A DNA stretch of 64,000 nucleotides from Streptomyces phaeofaciens (GTDB lineage: Bacteria > Actinomycetota > Actinomycetes > Streptomycetales > Streptomycetaceae), in the NCBI RefSeq assembly GCF_014648915.1, contig NZ_BMSA01000026.1:92330-156329 (forward strand), written 5' to 3'. Of the stretch, positions 41,075 to 49,409 are shown in pieces. Both the position numbers and the translations under genes were made by a program. Below the pieces are notes generated by a model. It saw only the letters and a list, made by a program, of their open reading frames with translations. It ran no database searches and was not told where the DNA came from. The number at the start of each line of letters is the position of its first letter. The first letter of the stretch is position 1.

Positions 41075-42277
41075 CTACCGTTCGAGGACGAGGGCGAGGC
41101 CCTGGCCCACGCCGATGCAGAGGGTGGCGACGCCGATGCCGCCGCCCTTGCGGGCGAGCTGGTGGGCGACGGTGCCGGCGAGCCGGGCACCGGAGGCGCC
41201 GAGCGGATGCCCGAGGGCGATGGCACCGCCCTGCGGGTTGAGGACCGCCGGGTCGAACTCGGGCCACTCGGCGACACAGCCCAGCACCTGGGCGGCGAAG
41301 GCCTCGTTCAGTTCGAGCACGGAGAGGTCGTCGAAGCCCTTGCCGGCCTTGGCGAGCGCGCGGTTCACCGCCTCGACGGGGGCGAGCCCGAAGTAGTCCG
41401 GGTCGATCGCGGAGACCCCGGTGGCGCGGACGCGGGCGAGCGGCTCGCGCCCGGTGGCCTTCAGGCCCTCCTCGTCGACGAGGAGCAGCGCGGCGGCCCC
41501 GTCGTTGAGCGGCGAGGCGTTGCCCGCGGTGACCGTGCCGTGCTCCGGCCGGAAGGACGGCTTCAGCCTGGCCATCGCCGGCAGCGAGGCGTCGGGCCGT
41601 ACGCTTTCGTCGGCGTCGAAGAGGACCGGGTCACCCTTGCGCCGAGGGACGGCGACGGGTGCCAGCTCGGCCTCGAACAGGCCCTCGGCCTGCGCCTTCG
41701 CGGCCTTCTGGTGGGAGTCCAGCGCGAACTGGTCCTGCTGCTCACGGCTGATCTTGTGCTTGTCGGCGATCAGTTCGGCCGACTCGCCCAGCGGGACGGT
41801 CCACCGCGGGTCCATCCCAGGGTTGACCATGCGCCAGCCCAGGGTGGTGGAGTACAGCTCGGCGTGCCCGGCGGGGAACGGCCGGTCCGACTTCGGCAGC
41901 ACGTACGGGGCCCGGGTCATCGACTCCACACCGCCCGCGACGGCTATGGAGGCGTCGCCGGCCGCGATGGCGCGGGCCGCCTGGATCACCGCCTCCAGGC
42001 CTGAGGCGCAGAGCCGGTTGACCGTCACCCCGGGAACGGAGGTCGGCAGGCCCGCGAGCAGCGCGGCCATCCGGGCGACGTTGCGGTTCTCCTCGCCGGC
42101 GCCGTTGGCGTTGCCGAAGTACACGTCCTCGATCCGGGCGGGATCCAGGCCGGGCGTACGGGCGAGCAGTTCACGCAGGGCGTGGGCGGCGAGGTCGTCC
42201 GGACGCACCGACGACAGCGCGCCGTTGTAGCGGCCGATCGGGGTGCGGACGGCGTCGACGAGGTAGACGTCCCTCAT
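41075..42277 (-). CDS. pcaF: PcaF: beta-ketoadipyl-CoA thiolase
   Basis: A 400-aa thiolase. The acyl-binding cysteine is Cys90 in VNRLCASGLEAV, the histidine is in ALGHPLGASGARL near 357, and the second cysteine in ATLCIGVGQG near 386. LNDGAAALLLVDEEG and NEAFAAQ are present. It splits 3-oxoadipyl-CoA to acetyl-CoA and succinyl-CoA, the final pathway step. Its start overlaps the pcaJ stop (ATGA), and its setting distinguishes it from acetyl-CoA acetyltransferases. Confidence 0.93.
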   Translation of the reverse strand: MRDVYLVDAVRTPIGRYNGALSSVRPDDLAAHALRELLARTPGLDPARIEDVYFGNANGAGEENRNVARMAALLAGLPTSVPGVTVNRLCASGLEAVIQAARAIAAGDASIAVAGGVESMTRAPYVLPKSDRPFPAGHAELYSTTLGWRMVNPGMDPRWTVPLGESAELIADKHKISREQQDQFALDSHQKAAKAQAEGLFEAELAPVAVPRRKGDPVLFDADESVRPDASLPAMARLKPSFRPEHGTVTAGNASPLNDGAAALLLVDEEGLKATGREPLARVRATGVSAIDPDYFGLAPVEAVNRALAKAGKGFDDLSVLELNEAFAAQVLGCVAEWPEFDPAVLNPQGGAIALGHPLGASGARLAGTVAHQLARKGGGIGVATLCIGVGQGLALVLER

Positions 42278-42921
42278 GACCGGGCCTCCTGCGGGACGTG
42301 GACCTCGGCGGAGGTCCTGGTGACGATCTCCTCGACGGTGACGCCCGGCGCGGTCTCCACCAGCACCAGACCCTCGTCGGTGACGTCAAGGACCCCGAGG
42401 TCGGTGATGATCCGGTTGACGCAGGCCCGGCCCGTCAGCGGCAGCGCGCACTCCTGAAGGATCTTCGGCGAGCCGTCCTTGGCGGTGTGGGTCATGACGA
42501 CGATGACCGTACGGGCGCCGTGGACGAGGTCCATCGCACCGCCGATCCCGGTGATCATCTTGCCGGGGATCGCCCAGTTCGCCAGGTCGCCCCGCTCGGA
42601 GACCTGCATCGCACCCAGTACGGCGACATCGATGTGACCGCCGCGGATCATGCCGAAGGAGAGCGCGGAGTCGAAGAAGGAGGCGCCCGGCAGAACCGTC
42701 ACGGTCTCCTTGCCGGCGTTGATCAGGTCCGGGTCGACCTGGTCCTCGCCGGGGTAGGGGCCGGTGCCGAGGATGCCGTTCTCGCTCTCCAGCACCACCT
42801 CGACGTCCGCCGGGAGGTAGTTGGGGATGAGGGTCGGCAGTCCGATGCCGAGGTTGACGTACTGGCCGTCGCGCAGTTCGCGCGCGGCGCGGGCCGCCAT
42901 CTCCTCGCGTGTCCAGGCCAT
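42274..42921 (-). CDS. pcaJ: PcaJ: 3-oxoadipate CoA-transferase beta subunit
   Basis: A 215-aa family I CoA-transferase subunit. The catalytic glutamate is Glu47 in the SENG motif (VLESENGILG). GGHIDVAVLGAMQVSERGDLANW is the typical second motif. With PcaI it moves CoA from succinyl-CoA to 3-oxoadipate. Its ATG shares bases with the pcaI stop codon. Confidence 0.95.
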   Translation of the reverse strand: MAWTREEMAARAARELRDGQYVNLGIGLPTLIPNYLPADVEVVLESENGILGTGPYPGEDQVDPDLINAGKETVTVLPGASFFDSALSFGMIRGGHIDVAVLGAMQVSERGDLANWAIPGKMITGIGGAMDLVHGARTVIVVMTHTAKDGSPKILQECALPLTGRACVNRIITDLGVLDVTDEGLVLVETAPGVTVEEIVTRTSAEVHVPQEARS

Positions 42922-43676
42922 TACTTGCTCACCGTCCGCTGCTCGATCCGCTTGTCGGCCGCCTGCTCCGGGGACAGGGCGACCACCCGCTGCACGAAGA
43001 TGCCCGGCAGATGCACCGCGTCCGGGTCGATCTCCCCGGGCTCCACCAGCTCCTCGACCTCGGCGACCGTGATCCGTCCGGCCGTCGCGGCCAGGGGGTT
43101 GAAGTTGCGGGAGGACTTGTTGAACACCAGGTTGCCGTGCCGGTCGCCCCTGGCCGCCCGCACCAGCGCGAAGTCGGTGCGGATGCCGCGCTCCAGCACG
43201 TACTCCACGCCGTCGAACTCCCGCACCTCCTTCGGCGGGGACGCCAGGGCGACGCCGCCCTCACCGTCGTAGCGCCAGGGCAGACCGCCCTCGGCGACCT
43301 GCGTGCCCACACCGGCCGGGGTGTAGAAGGCGGGGATGCCGGCGCCGCCGGCCCGCAGCCGCTCGGCCAGCGTGCCCTGCGGGATCATCTCGACCTCGAG
43401 CTCCCCGGCCAGGTACTGGCGGGCGAACTCCTTGTTCGCGCCGATGTAGGAGCCCGTGACACGGGAGATCCGCCCGGCGGCGAGCAGGACCGCCAGGCCC
43501 GACTCCATCGCCCCGCAGTTGTTGGAGACGACCGACAGCCCGCTCACGCCCCGCTCGTACAGCGCCTGGATGAGGGCGTTCGGCACACCGCTCAGTCCGA
43601 AGCCACCCACCGCCAGCGACGCGCCGTCCGGCACATCGGCCACCGCCTCCTGGGCTGTGGCGACCACCTTGTCCAT
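42921..43676 (-). CDS. pcaI: PcaI: 3-oxoadipate CoA-transferase alpha subunit
   Basis: A 251-aa family I CoA-transferase alpha subunit. The CoA-site motif VGGFGLSGVPNALIQAL lies near 23-39, and GSYIGANKEFARQYLAGELEVEMIPQGTLAERLRAGG is the family's second signature. It is the first gene of the seven-gene pca operon, and its start faces pcaV across a 296-bp promoter region that holds a candidate PcaV operator 40 bp upstream. Confidence 0.95.
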   Translation of the reverse strand: MDKVVATAQEAVADVPDGASLAVGGFGLSGVPNALIQALYERGVSGLSVVSNNCGAMESGLAVLLAAGRISRVTGSYIGANKEFARQYLAGELEVEMIPQGTLAERLRAGGAGIPAFYTPAGVGTQVAEGGLPWRYDGEGGVALASPPKEVREFDGVEYVLERGIRTDFALVRAARGDRHGNLVFNKSSRNFNPLAATAGRITVAEVEELVEPGEIDPDAVHLPGIFVQRVVALSPEQAADKRIEQRTVSK

Positions 43677-43715
43677 CCGTGAAGCCCCATCTCTCCCGAT
43701 CGCCCAGTGGAAATT

Positions 43716-43733
43716 TAATCAGGGCACTGACTA
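43716..43733. promoter_or_regulatory. Candidate PcaV operator
   Basis: TAATCAG and CTGACTA form an inverted repeat around GGCA with one mismatch. It lies 40-57 bp before the pcaI start, where a MarR-type repressor would block the operon promoter. PcaV of S. coelicolor is known to bind palindromic sites in the same intergenic place. The exact consensus could not be compared here. Confidence 0.6.
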
Positions 43734-43848
43734 TTTCGCCGAGCTTGCTCACACGCTGCCACCGCAGCCGGGACCAGTCAAGACCCCAGGCCGGAGCTGG
43801 GGCGCAGGTCATCGCGGGGCGAGACGGCGGCGGTCGCAGAGGGGTATC

Positions 43849-43888
43849 GTTCAGTACACCGACGAAGTTCAGTACACCGACGGAGTTC
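43849..43888. repeat. 18-bp direct repeats before pcaV
   Basis: GTTCAGTACACCGACGAA starts at 43849 and recurs at 43867 with one change. A third partial copy (GTTCGG) begins at 43885. The exact 18-bp period and location 85-124 bp before the pcaV start suggest a second regulatory input, for example by the pathway's own repressor at its own promoter or by another regulator. Confidence 0.5.
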
Positions 43889-43972
43889 GGCGCGGCGATA
43901 AGGTCGGCGCGGCGCCGAGCGAGTCGGCGCACCGGACGAGACATCCCAGCCCACCCACGCCGAGGAGCGCAC

Positions 43973-44437
43973 ATGGCCGCCGTGGACCTCACCAGTCACC
44001 CCGGACATCTGGCGCGGCGGCTCCAGCAGGCGCACTACCTGTTGTGGAACACCATGGTCTCCGAGGAGATCACCTCGCCGCAGTTCGCGGTCCTCAACGC
44101 GCTCGTCGCCGAGCCGGGCCTCGACCAGCGCACGGTGGGGGAGCGGGTGGGGCTCGACCGCTCCACCATCGCCGAGGTGATCAGCCGGCTCGGCCGGCGG
44201 GGGCTGCTGGACAAGGTCCGCGACCCGCAGGACGGCCGCCGCTTCCTGCTCGCGCTCACCGAGGACGGGCTGCGCACCCACCGCAAGCTGGCCGTGCGCA
44301 CCGCCCGGATGAACCAGGTCTTCCTCTCCCCGCTCTCGGCCGAGGAGCAGACGCTGTTCCTCGAACTGATCCGGCGGGTCTCGGACGCCGCCGAAGGGCT
44401 GCGCAATCCGGGCGAGCCGCTCGTGGCCCGGCCCTGA
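43973..44437 (+). CDS. pcaV: PcaV: MarR-family repressor of the pca operon
   Basis: A 154-aa MarR protein, divergent from pcaI. The winged helix covers about 50-100 (GLDQRTVGERVGLDRSTIAEVISRLGRRGLLDKVRDPQDGRR). It opens MAAVDLTSHPGHLARRLQQAHYLLW. Arg15, reported as the key protocatechuate-binding residue in S. coelicolor PcaV, is present. It is expected to repress pcaIJFHGBL until protocatechuate binds. GAGGAG about 6 bp before ATG 43973 supports the start. The gene ends 3 bp before the convergent DUF3048 gene. Confidence 0.93.
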   Translation: MAAVDLTSHPGHLARRLQQAHYLLWNTMVSEEITSPQFAVLNALVAEPGLDQRTVGERVGLDRSTIAEVISRLGRRGLLDKVRDPQDGRRFLLALTEDGLRTHRKLAVRTARMNQVFLSPLSAEEQTLFLELIRRVSDAAEGLRNPGEPLVARP

Positions 44438-44440
44438 CCG

Positions 44441-45460
44441 TCACGCCCGGGGCGCCTTCGCGAACACCACCCACACCTGACCCCCGGCGAGATCGACCGG
44501 GGTGCCGTCCGCGGTCGTGAACCGCGTGCCGTCCAGGGCCGTCGGACGCGTCCAGGTCACGTCGTAGGACCGGCCCCCGCGCAGCACCTCCGCCCGCCCG
44601 GAGCCGACCGTCTCGGTGTACGGCGTGTTGTTGCCGAGGAAGTCCTGGAAGCCGGATCTGCGCACGGTCACGTATTGCACGACCACGGTGGCCGGGGCCA
44701 CCCGCGCGCCGTCGGGCGTCACCGTCGGCGTGCCGTCCATCGAGACCAGCCAGCGGTCCCGTTCCCCGGACCAGGTGAAGGTGAAGCGGGCCGCCGGGTA
44801 GCGCACGGTGCGCGAGGTCTCGGGCGTGCCGCCGTCGGGCGCGGGGCCGAAGCGGAAGCCGGTGGTCAGCCCGGCCGCGCCCGGCAGGGAGGGCAGCAGC
44901 CGCGCCGGACGCACATAGAGGTTGTGCGGGGCGGGCCGGCCCGTGCCGCGGTAGTAGGCGCCGGACACGTCGGTGGGCGTCACGGCGTCCAGCGGCGCCC
45001 GGTCGATCAGCGGCAGCAGCTTGCTCTGCGCCCCCGAGAAGGCCAGCACCGGCTCCTGGAACTGGCGCAGCAGCTCCAGATCGGACTCGCGGGCGCTGCG
45101 CACCGGACCGACGGCCTTCGGTGTGTTCGTCGCGTACACCGCCATCAGCCGGCTCAGCCCGCCCTCGACCTGCTCGACGTAGACGAGGTCCGCGGAGTCC
45201 AGTCCGGTCTGCGGCCGGGCCGCGGGGGCGTTGTCGATCTTCACGGCGAGCACCGGGCCGACGACCGGGGCCGTGGTGGGAGCGGGGCCGGTCGGGGGCG
45301 CGGGCCAGGTGGGGGACGGCTGCCGGTCCGCGCTCCGGCTGTCGTCCGTCGGCGGGGGGCCCGAGGACGTCGTGCAGCCCACCGCCAGGGAGAGCGTCAC
45401 CGTGGCGGCCAGCACCGCCGCCGCCACGGTCCGTCTCGCGCGTCGTTCGTCCACCACCAT
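44441..45460 (-). CDS. DUF3048 lipoprotein
   Basis: A 339-aa exported lipoprotein. The signal peptide ends at a lipobox-like LAVGC near residue 29, then a Pro-rich linker precedes two DUF3048 domains (VLAVKIDNAPAARPQTGLDSADLVYVEQVEGGLSRLMAVY at about 70-110, and the C-terminal half from about 225). This is the YerB family, whose function is unknown. It is convergent with pcaV and divergent from the alcohol dehydrogenase gene. No metabolic link with either is evident. Confidence 0.88.
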   Translation of the reverse strand: MVVDERRARRTVAAAVLAATVTLSLAVGCTTSSGPPPTDDSRSADRQPSPTWPAPPTGPAPTTAPVVGPVLAVKIDNAPAARPQTGLDSADLVYVEQVEGGLSRLMAVYATNTPKAVGPVRSARESDLELLRQFQEPVLAFSGAQSKLLPLIDRAPLDAVTPTDVSGAYYRGTGRPAPHNLYVRPARLLPSLPGAAGLTTGFRFGPAPDGGTPETSRTVRYPAARFTFTWSGERDRWLVSMDGTPTVTPDGARVAPATVVVQYVTVRRSGFQDFLGNNTPYTETVGSGRAEVLRGGRSYDVTWTRPTALDGTRFTTADGTPVDLAGGQVWVVFAKAPRA

Positions 45461-45786
45461 GCGGGACCCCCGTTCCGTGTCTTGATTGTGCGCTTGTCCG
45501 ACTGGTGTGCGCCATTGCGGGCGGGGTGGTTCTCACCGGGAGGCGGTGTGCCGGGGGTGTGCCAGGCGTGCCGGGGCTGCCAGGTGTGTCGGGTGCGAGG
45601 CGTGGGAGGGCTGCGTGGTGTGTGCGAGGTGTGCGAGGTCTGCGTGGTGCGGCGTGCGTGGTGTCCGAGGTCCGCGTGGTGTGTGCGGGGCGGGTCGCCC
45701 GGGTACCCGGTGCCGCATCCGGTACCCGGGACCCCGATCCCCGGACCCGCCGGGCGGACCGGGCCCCGCGGAGGGAGCGCGGCACC
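45461..45786. other. G/T-rich low-complexity spacer
   Basis: This 326-bp divergent spacer shows no gene. From about 45535 to 45700 the plus strand is strongly G/T-biased, built of loose repeats of GTGTGCGAGGT and GCGTGGTGT. Such strand bias may form unusual structure or reflect replication slippage. GGAGGG before 45787 is the ribosome site of the next gene. Confidence 0.6.
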
Positions 45787-46977
45787 ATGAAGGCAGTGAC
45801 CTGGCAGGGGAAGCGGGACGTCCGGGTGGACACCGTGCCCGACCCGGCGGTCCAGGAACCGACGGACGCCGTCATCCGCATCACGTCCACCGGGCTGTGC
45901 GGTGCCGACCTGAACCTCTACGAGGTGCTCACGCCGTTCATGACCCCGGGTGACATCCTCGGCCACGAACCCATGGGCGTCGTCGAGGAGGTCGGCGCCG
46001 GCGTCCCCGATCTGAGGGCGGGCGACCGGGTCGTGGTGCCCTTCCAGATCGCCTGCGGCGACTGCTGGATGTGCCTCAACGCCCTGCCCACCCAGTGCGA
46101 GACCACCCAGGTCACCGGCGAGGGCATGGGCGCCGCGATGTTCGGCTCCAGCCGGCTGTACGGCGCGGTGCCCGGCGCCCAGGCCGAGTATCTGCGCGTC
46201 CCGCAGGCCCAGTTCGGGCCGATCAAGGTCCCCGAGGGCCCGCCCGACGACCGGTTCGTCTACCTCTCCGACGTCCTGCCCACCGCCTGGCAGGCCGTCG
46301 CCCACGCCGACGTCCCCGAGGGCGGCAGCGTCGCCGTGCTCGGCCTCGGCCCCGTCGGCGACATGGCCTGCCGGATCGCCCAGGTGCGCGGCGCCGGCCA
46401 GGTGTTCGGAGTGGACCTCGTCGGCGAGCGGCTGCGCCGGGCCGAGGCCCACGGTGTACGGACGCACGACCTGCGGGCCTTCGACGGCGAGAAGGAACTC
46501 GTCGCCGTGATCCAGGACGAGACCGACGGCCGCGGCCCGGACGCCGTGATCGACGCCGTCGGCACCGAGGCCCACGGCAGCGCGGCCGCCCGTATGGTCC
46601 AGAGCGCCGCCGCCCTGCTGCCGCGCAAGGTCGCCGGCCCGCTCGCCGAACGCTTCAGCGTCGACCGCCTCGCCGCCCTGTACACCGCCATCGACCTGGT
46701 GCGCCGCGGCGGCACGCTCTCCCTGGTCGGCGTCTACGGCGGCACGGCCGACCCGCTGCCGATGATCACCCTGTTCGACAAGCAGCTCCAGATCCGCATG
46801 GGCCAGGCCAATGTGCGCCGCTGGAGCGACGACATCCTGCCCTACCTCACCGACGAGGACCCGCTCGGCGTCGACGACTTCGCCACCCACCGGCTGCCGC
46901 TGAGCGAGGCACCGCACGCCTACGAGATGTTCCAGCGCAAGCAGGACGGGGCGGTGAAGATCCTGATGACCCCGTGA
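45787..46977 (+). CDS. Zinc-dependent alcohol dehydrogenase, formaldehyde dehydrogenase-like
   Basis: A 396-aa medium-chain dehydrogenase. Catalytic zinc ligands are Cys38 in STGLCGADL, and the His-Glu of GHEPMGVV near 58. The structural zinc cysteines are in CGDCWMCLNALPTQC near 98-112. The NAD fold motif is VLGLGPVGDMACRIAQ near 182. The long insert and PQAQFGPIKVPEG match the glutathione-independent formaldehyde dehydrogenase group. VanAB releases formaldehyde, so a detoxifying role is attractive, but the gene is over 40 kb away and substrate is not fixed by sequence. Confidence 0.85.
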   Translation: MKAVTWQGKRDVRVDTVPDPAVQEPTDAVIRITSTGLCGADLNLYEVLTPFMTPGDILGHEPMGVVEEVGAGVPDLRAGDRVVVPFQIACGDCWMCLNALPTQCETTQVTGEGMGAAMFGSSRLYGAVPGAQAEYLRVPQAQFGPIKVPEGPPDDRFVYLSDVLPTAWQAVAHADVPEGGSVAVLGLGPVGDMACRIAQVRGAGQVFGVDLVGERLRRAEAHGVRTHDLRAFDGEKELVAVIQDETDGRGPDAVIDAVGTEAHGSAAARMVQSAAALLPRKVAGPLAERFSVDRLAALYTAIDLVRRGGTLSLVGVYGGTADPLPMITLFDKQLQIRMGQANVRRWSDDILPYLTDEDPLGVDDFATHRLPLSEAPHAYEMFQRKQDGAVKILMTP

Positions 46978-46987
46978 ACGGGGCGCT

Positions 46988-48064
46988 TCACGACCCGGGC
47001 GGCGTCCCCAGGATCTCCGCGAGGTCGTAGCGCACCGGCTCGTCCAGCTGCCCGTACGTGCAGCTCTCGGGCGTACGGTCCGGGCGCCAGCGGCGGAAGC
47101 GGGCGGTGTGCCGGAACCGGGCCCCGTTCTCCATGTGGTCGTACGCCACCTCGGCCACCCGCTCCGGCCGCAGCGGCACCCACGACAGGTCCTTCTTGCC
47201 CGACCAGCGGCTCGGCGCGCCCGGCAGCCGTGCCGACTCGTGCGCCGACTCGTCCGACCAGGCCGCCCACGGATGGCCCTCGGCGTCGGCCATCCGCAGC
47301 GGCTCCAGCTCCTCCACCAGTTCGGCCCGCCGTTTCATCGCGAACGCCGCCGACACCCCGACGTGCTGAAGGGCGCCCCGGCCGTCGTACAGGCCCAGCA
47401 GCAGCGAGCCGACCACCGGCCCGCTCTTGTGGAAGCGGTAGCCGGCGACGACCACGTCCGCGGTGCGCTCGTGCTTGACCTTGAACATGGCGCGCTCGTC
47501 CTGGCGGTAGAGCAGAGTGAGCGGTTTGGCGATCACCCCGTCCAGGCCCGCGCCCTCGTACTGCTCGAACCACCGCCGCGCGACCTCGACGTCCGTGGTC
47601 GCCGGCGCCAGATGCACCGGCGGAGTCACCCCGTCGAGGGCCCTGGCCAGCACCTCCCGCCGGTCGGTCAGCGGGACGTCGACGAGCGCGGTGTCGGCCA
47701 GCGCCAGCAGGTCGAACGCCACGAACGACGCCGGGGTCCGCTCCGCGAGCGTGCGCACCCGGGAGGCCGCCGGATGGATCCGCTCGGTGAGCGCGTCGAA
47801 GTCCAGCCGCCCCTCCCGCGCGATCACGATCTCCCCGTCCAGCACGCACCGCTCGGGCACCCGCTCCAGCAACGCCTCCACCAGCTCGGGAAAGTACCTG
47901 GTCAGCGTCTTTCCGGTACGGCTGCCCAGTTCGACCTCGTCCCCGTCACGGAACACGATCGCCCGGAAGCCGTCCCACTTCGCCTCGTACTGCATGCCCG
48001 GCGGAATCGCCGCCACCGACTTGGCGAGCATCGGCTTCACGGGCGGCATCACCGGGAGATCCAT
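46988..48064 (-). CDS. ligC: ATP-dependent DNA ligase, LigC type
   Basis: A 358-aa stand-alone ligase. The nucleotidyl-binding lysine is Lys29 in KWDGFRA (motif I). DGEIVI (III), DGVIAKP (IV) and FKVKHERTADVVVAGYR (V) follow, then an OB domain from about 215. Length fits LigC of actinobacteria, which is linked to end joining and base excision repair. It is divergent from the LigD-type polymerase gene with 74 bp between starts, a common repair pair. No ku gene lies in the window. Confidence 0.92.
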   Translation of the reverse strand: MDLPVMPPVKPMLAKSVAAIPPGMQYEAKWDGFRAIVFRDGDEVELGSRTGKTLTRYFPELVEALLERVPERCVLDGEIVIAREGRLDFDALTERIHPAASRVRTLAERTPASFVAFDLLALADTALVDVPLTDRREVLARALDGVTPPVHLAPATTDVEVARRWFEQYEGAGLDGVIAKPLTLLYRQDERAMFKVKHERTADVVVAGYRFHKSGPVVGSLLLGLYDGRGALQHVGVSAAFAMKRRAELVEELEPLRMADAEGHPWAAWSDESAHESARLPGAPSRWSGKKDLSWVPLRPERVAEVAYDHMENGARFRHTARFRRWRPDRTPESCTYGQLDEPVRYDLAEILGTPPGS

Positions 48065-48138
48065 GGTCCGATTCTGCGCCCGCCCCGCCCGGATCGCCCG
48101 GTATGCGTGCTTCAGGGGTTACGCCTACCGTGGCTCGC

Positions 48139-49158
48139 ATGGGTGACGCGGTGGAACTGGAGGCGGGCGGCCGGAGCGTACGGCTGTCCAGTCCCGACAA
48201 GGTCTTCTTCCCGGAGCGCGGCTTCACCAAGCTGGACGTCGCCCGCTACTACCAGGCGGTCGCCCCCGGCATCCTGCGCGCCCTGCGCGACCGCCCCACC
48301 ACCCTGGAGCGCTACCCCGACGGGGTGACCGGCGAGTCGTTCTTCCAGAAGCGGGCGCCGAAGAACATGCCCGACTGGATCCCGACCGCCCACATCACCT
48401 TCCCCAGCGGGCGCAGCGCCGACGAGATGTGCCCCACCGAGCAGGCGGCGGTGTTGTGGGCCGCCCAGTTCGGCACGCTCACCTTCCACCCCTGGCCGGT
48501 GCGCCGCGCCGACGTCGACCGCCCCGACGAACTCCGTATCGACCTCGACCCGCAGCCCGGCACCGACTACGACGACGCCGTCCGCGCCGCGCACGAACTG
48601 CGCGCCGTCCTCGACGAGTTCGGCGGCCTGCGCGGCTGGCCCAAGACCTCCGGGGGGCGCGGCCTGCACGTCTTCGTGCCGATCGAACCCCGCTGGACCT
48701 TCACCCAGGTGCGGCGCGCCGCCATCGCCGTCGGCCGCGAGATGGAGCGGCGGATGCCGGACCAGGTCACGATCAAGTGGTGGAAGGAGGAGCGGGGCGA
48801 GCGGATCTTCGTGGACTACAACCAGACGGCCCGCGACCGCACCATCGCCTCCGCCTACTCGGTACGGCCCCGCCCGTACGCCCCCGTCTCGGCGCCCCTG
48901 CGCTGGGAGGAGGTCGGCGAGGCGCACCCCCGCGACTTCGACATCGCGACCATGCCCGCCCGCTTCGCCGAACTCGGCGACGTCCACGCCGACATGGACG
49001 ACCACGCCTTCTCCCTCGACGCCCTCCTCGACCTGGCCCGCCGCGACGAACACGAGCACGGTCTGGGCGACCTGCCGTATCCGCCGGAGTACCCGAAGAT
49101 GCCGGGCGAACCGAAACGGGTCCAGCCGAGCCGGGCACGACGGGAGAAGGAGGCGTAG
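48139..49158 (+). CDS. LigD-type NHEJ DNA polymerase/primase
   Basis: A 339-aa stand-alone version of the LigD polymerase domain. The metal-binding aspartates are Asp135 and Asp137 in RIDLDPQPG, followed by KTSGGRGLHVFVP near 198 and YNQTARDRTIASAYSVRPRP near 245. It adds nucleotides, preferring ribonucleotides, at broken ends before sealing. It has neither the ligase nor the nuclease domain, and the divergent LigC gene provides the ligase. ATG 48139 was chosen; a GTG three codons earlier is possible. Confidence 0.92.
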   Translation: MGDAVELEAGGRSVRLSSPDKVFFPERGFTKLDVARYYQAVAPGILRALRDRPTTLERYPDGVTGESFFQKRAPKNMPDWIPTAHITFPSGRSADEMCPTEQAAVLWAAQFGTLTFHPWPVRRADVDRPDELRIDLDPQPGTDYDDAVRAAHELRAVLDEFGGLRGWPKTSGGRGLHVFVPIEPRWTFTQVRRAAIAVGREMERRMPDQVTIKWWKEERGERIFVDYNQTARDRTIASAYSVRPRPYAPVSAPLRWEEVGEAHPRDFDIATMPARFAELGDVHADMDDHAFSLDALLDLARRDEHEHGLGDLPYPPEYPKMPGEPKRVQPSRARREKEA

Positions 49159-49340
49159 GAGGCCGAGGGTTCGGCCTTCCCTGGAGGGGTCCGGCGCCGT
49201 CTCCGTACGGGGTTCCGGCCCCCGCCACCCGGGCTCCGGCCCGCCTCCTCAAGGGGGCACGGCACCCTCCCCGCACAAGGGCTCCGGCCCCCGGACACCC
49301 GCGCTCCCGCCCCCGACCCGGTCGCTCCGCCCCCACACGC

Positions 49341-49352
49341 GAGAGCGCTCTC
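49341..49352. promoter_or_regulatory. LacI-type palindromic operator
   Basis: GAGAGCGCTCTC is a perfect palindrome with a central CG step, the form favoured by LacI/PurR-family dimers. It lies 58 bp before the LacI-family gene, so autoregulation is likely. The same site elsewhere in the genome would mark the target operon, which is not in this window. Confidence 0.65.
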
Positions 49353-49409
49353 ACCTCCCCCGACTCCCGGAGTTATCCTGATCCGCATCCACCGAGGAGG
49401 AGCCCCGAC

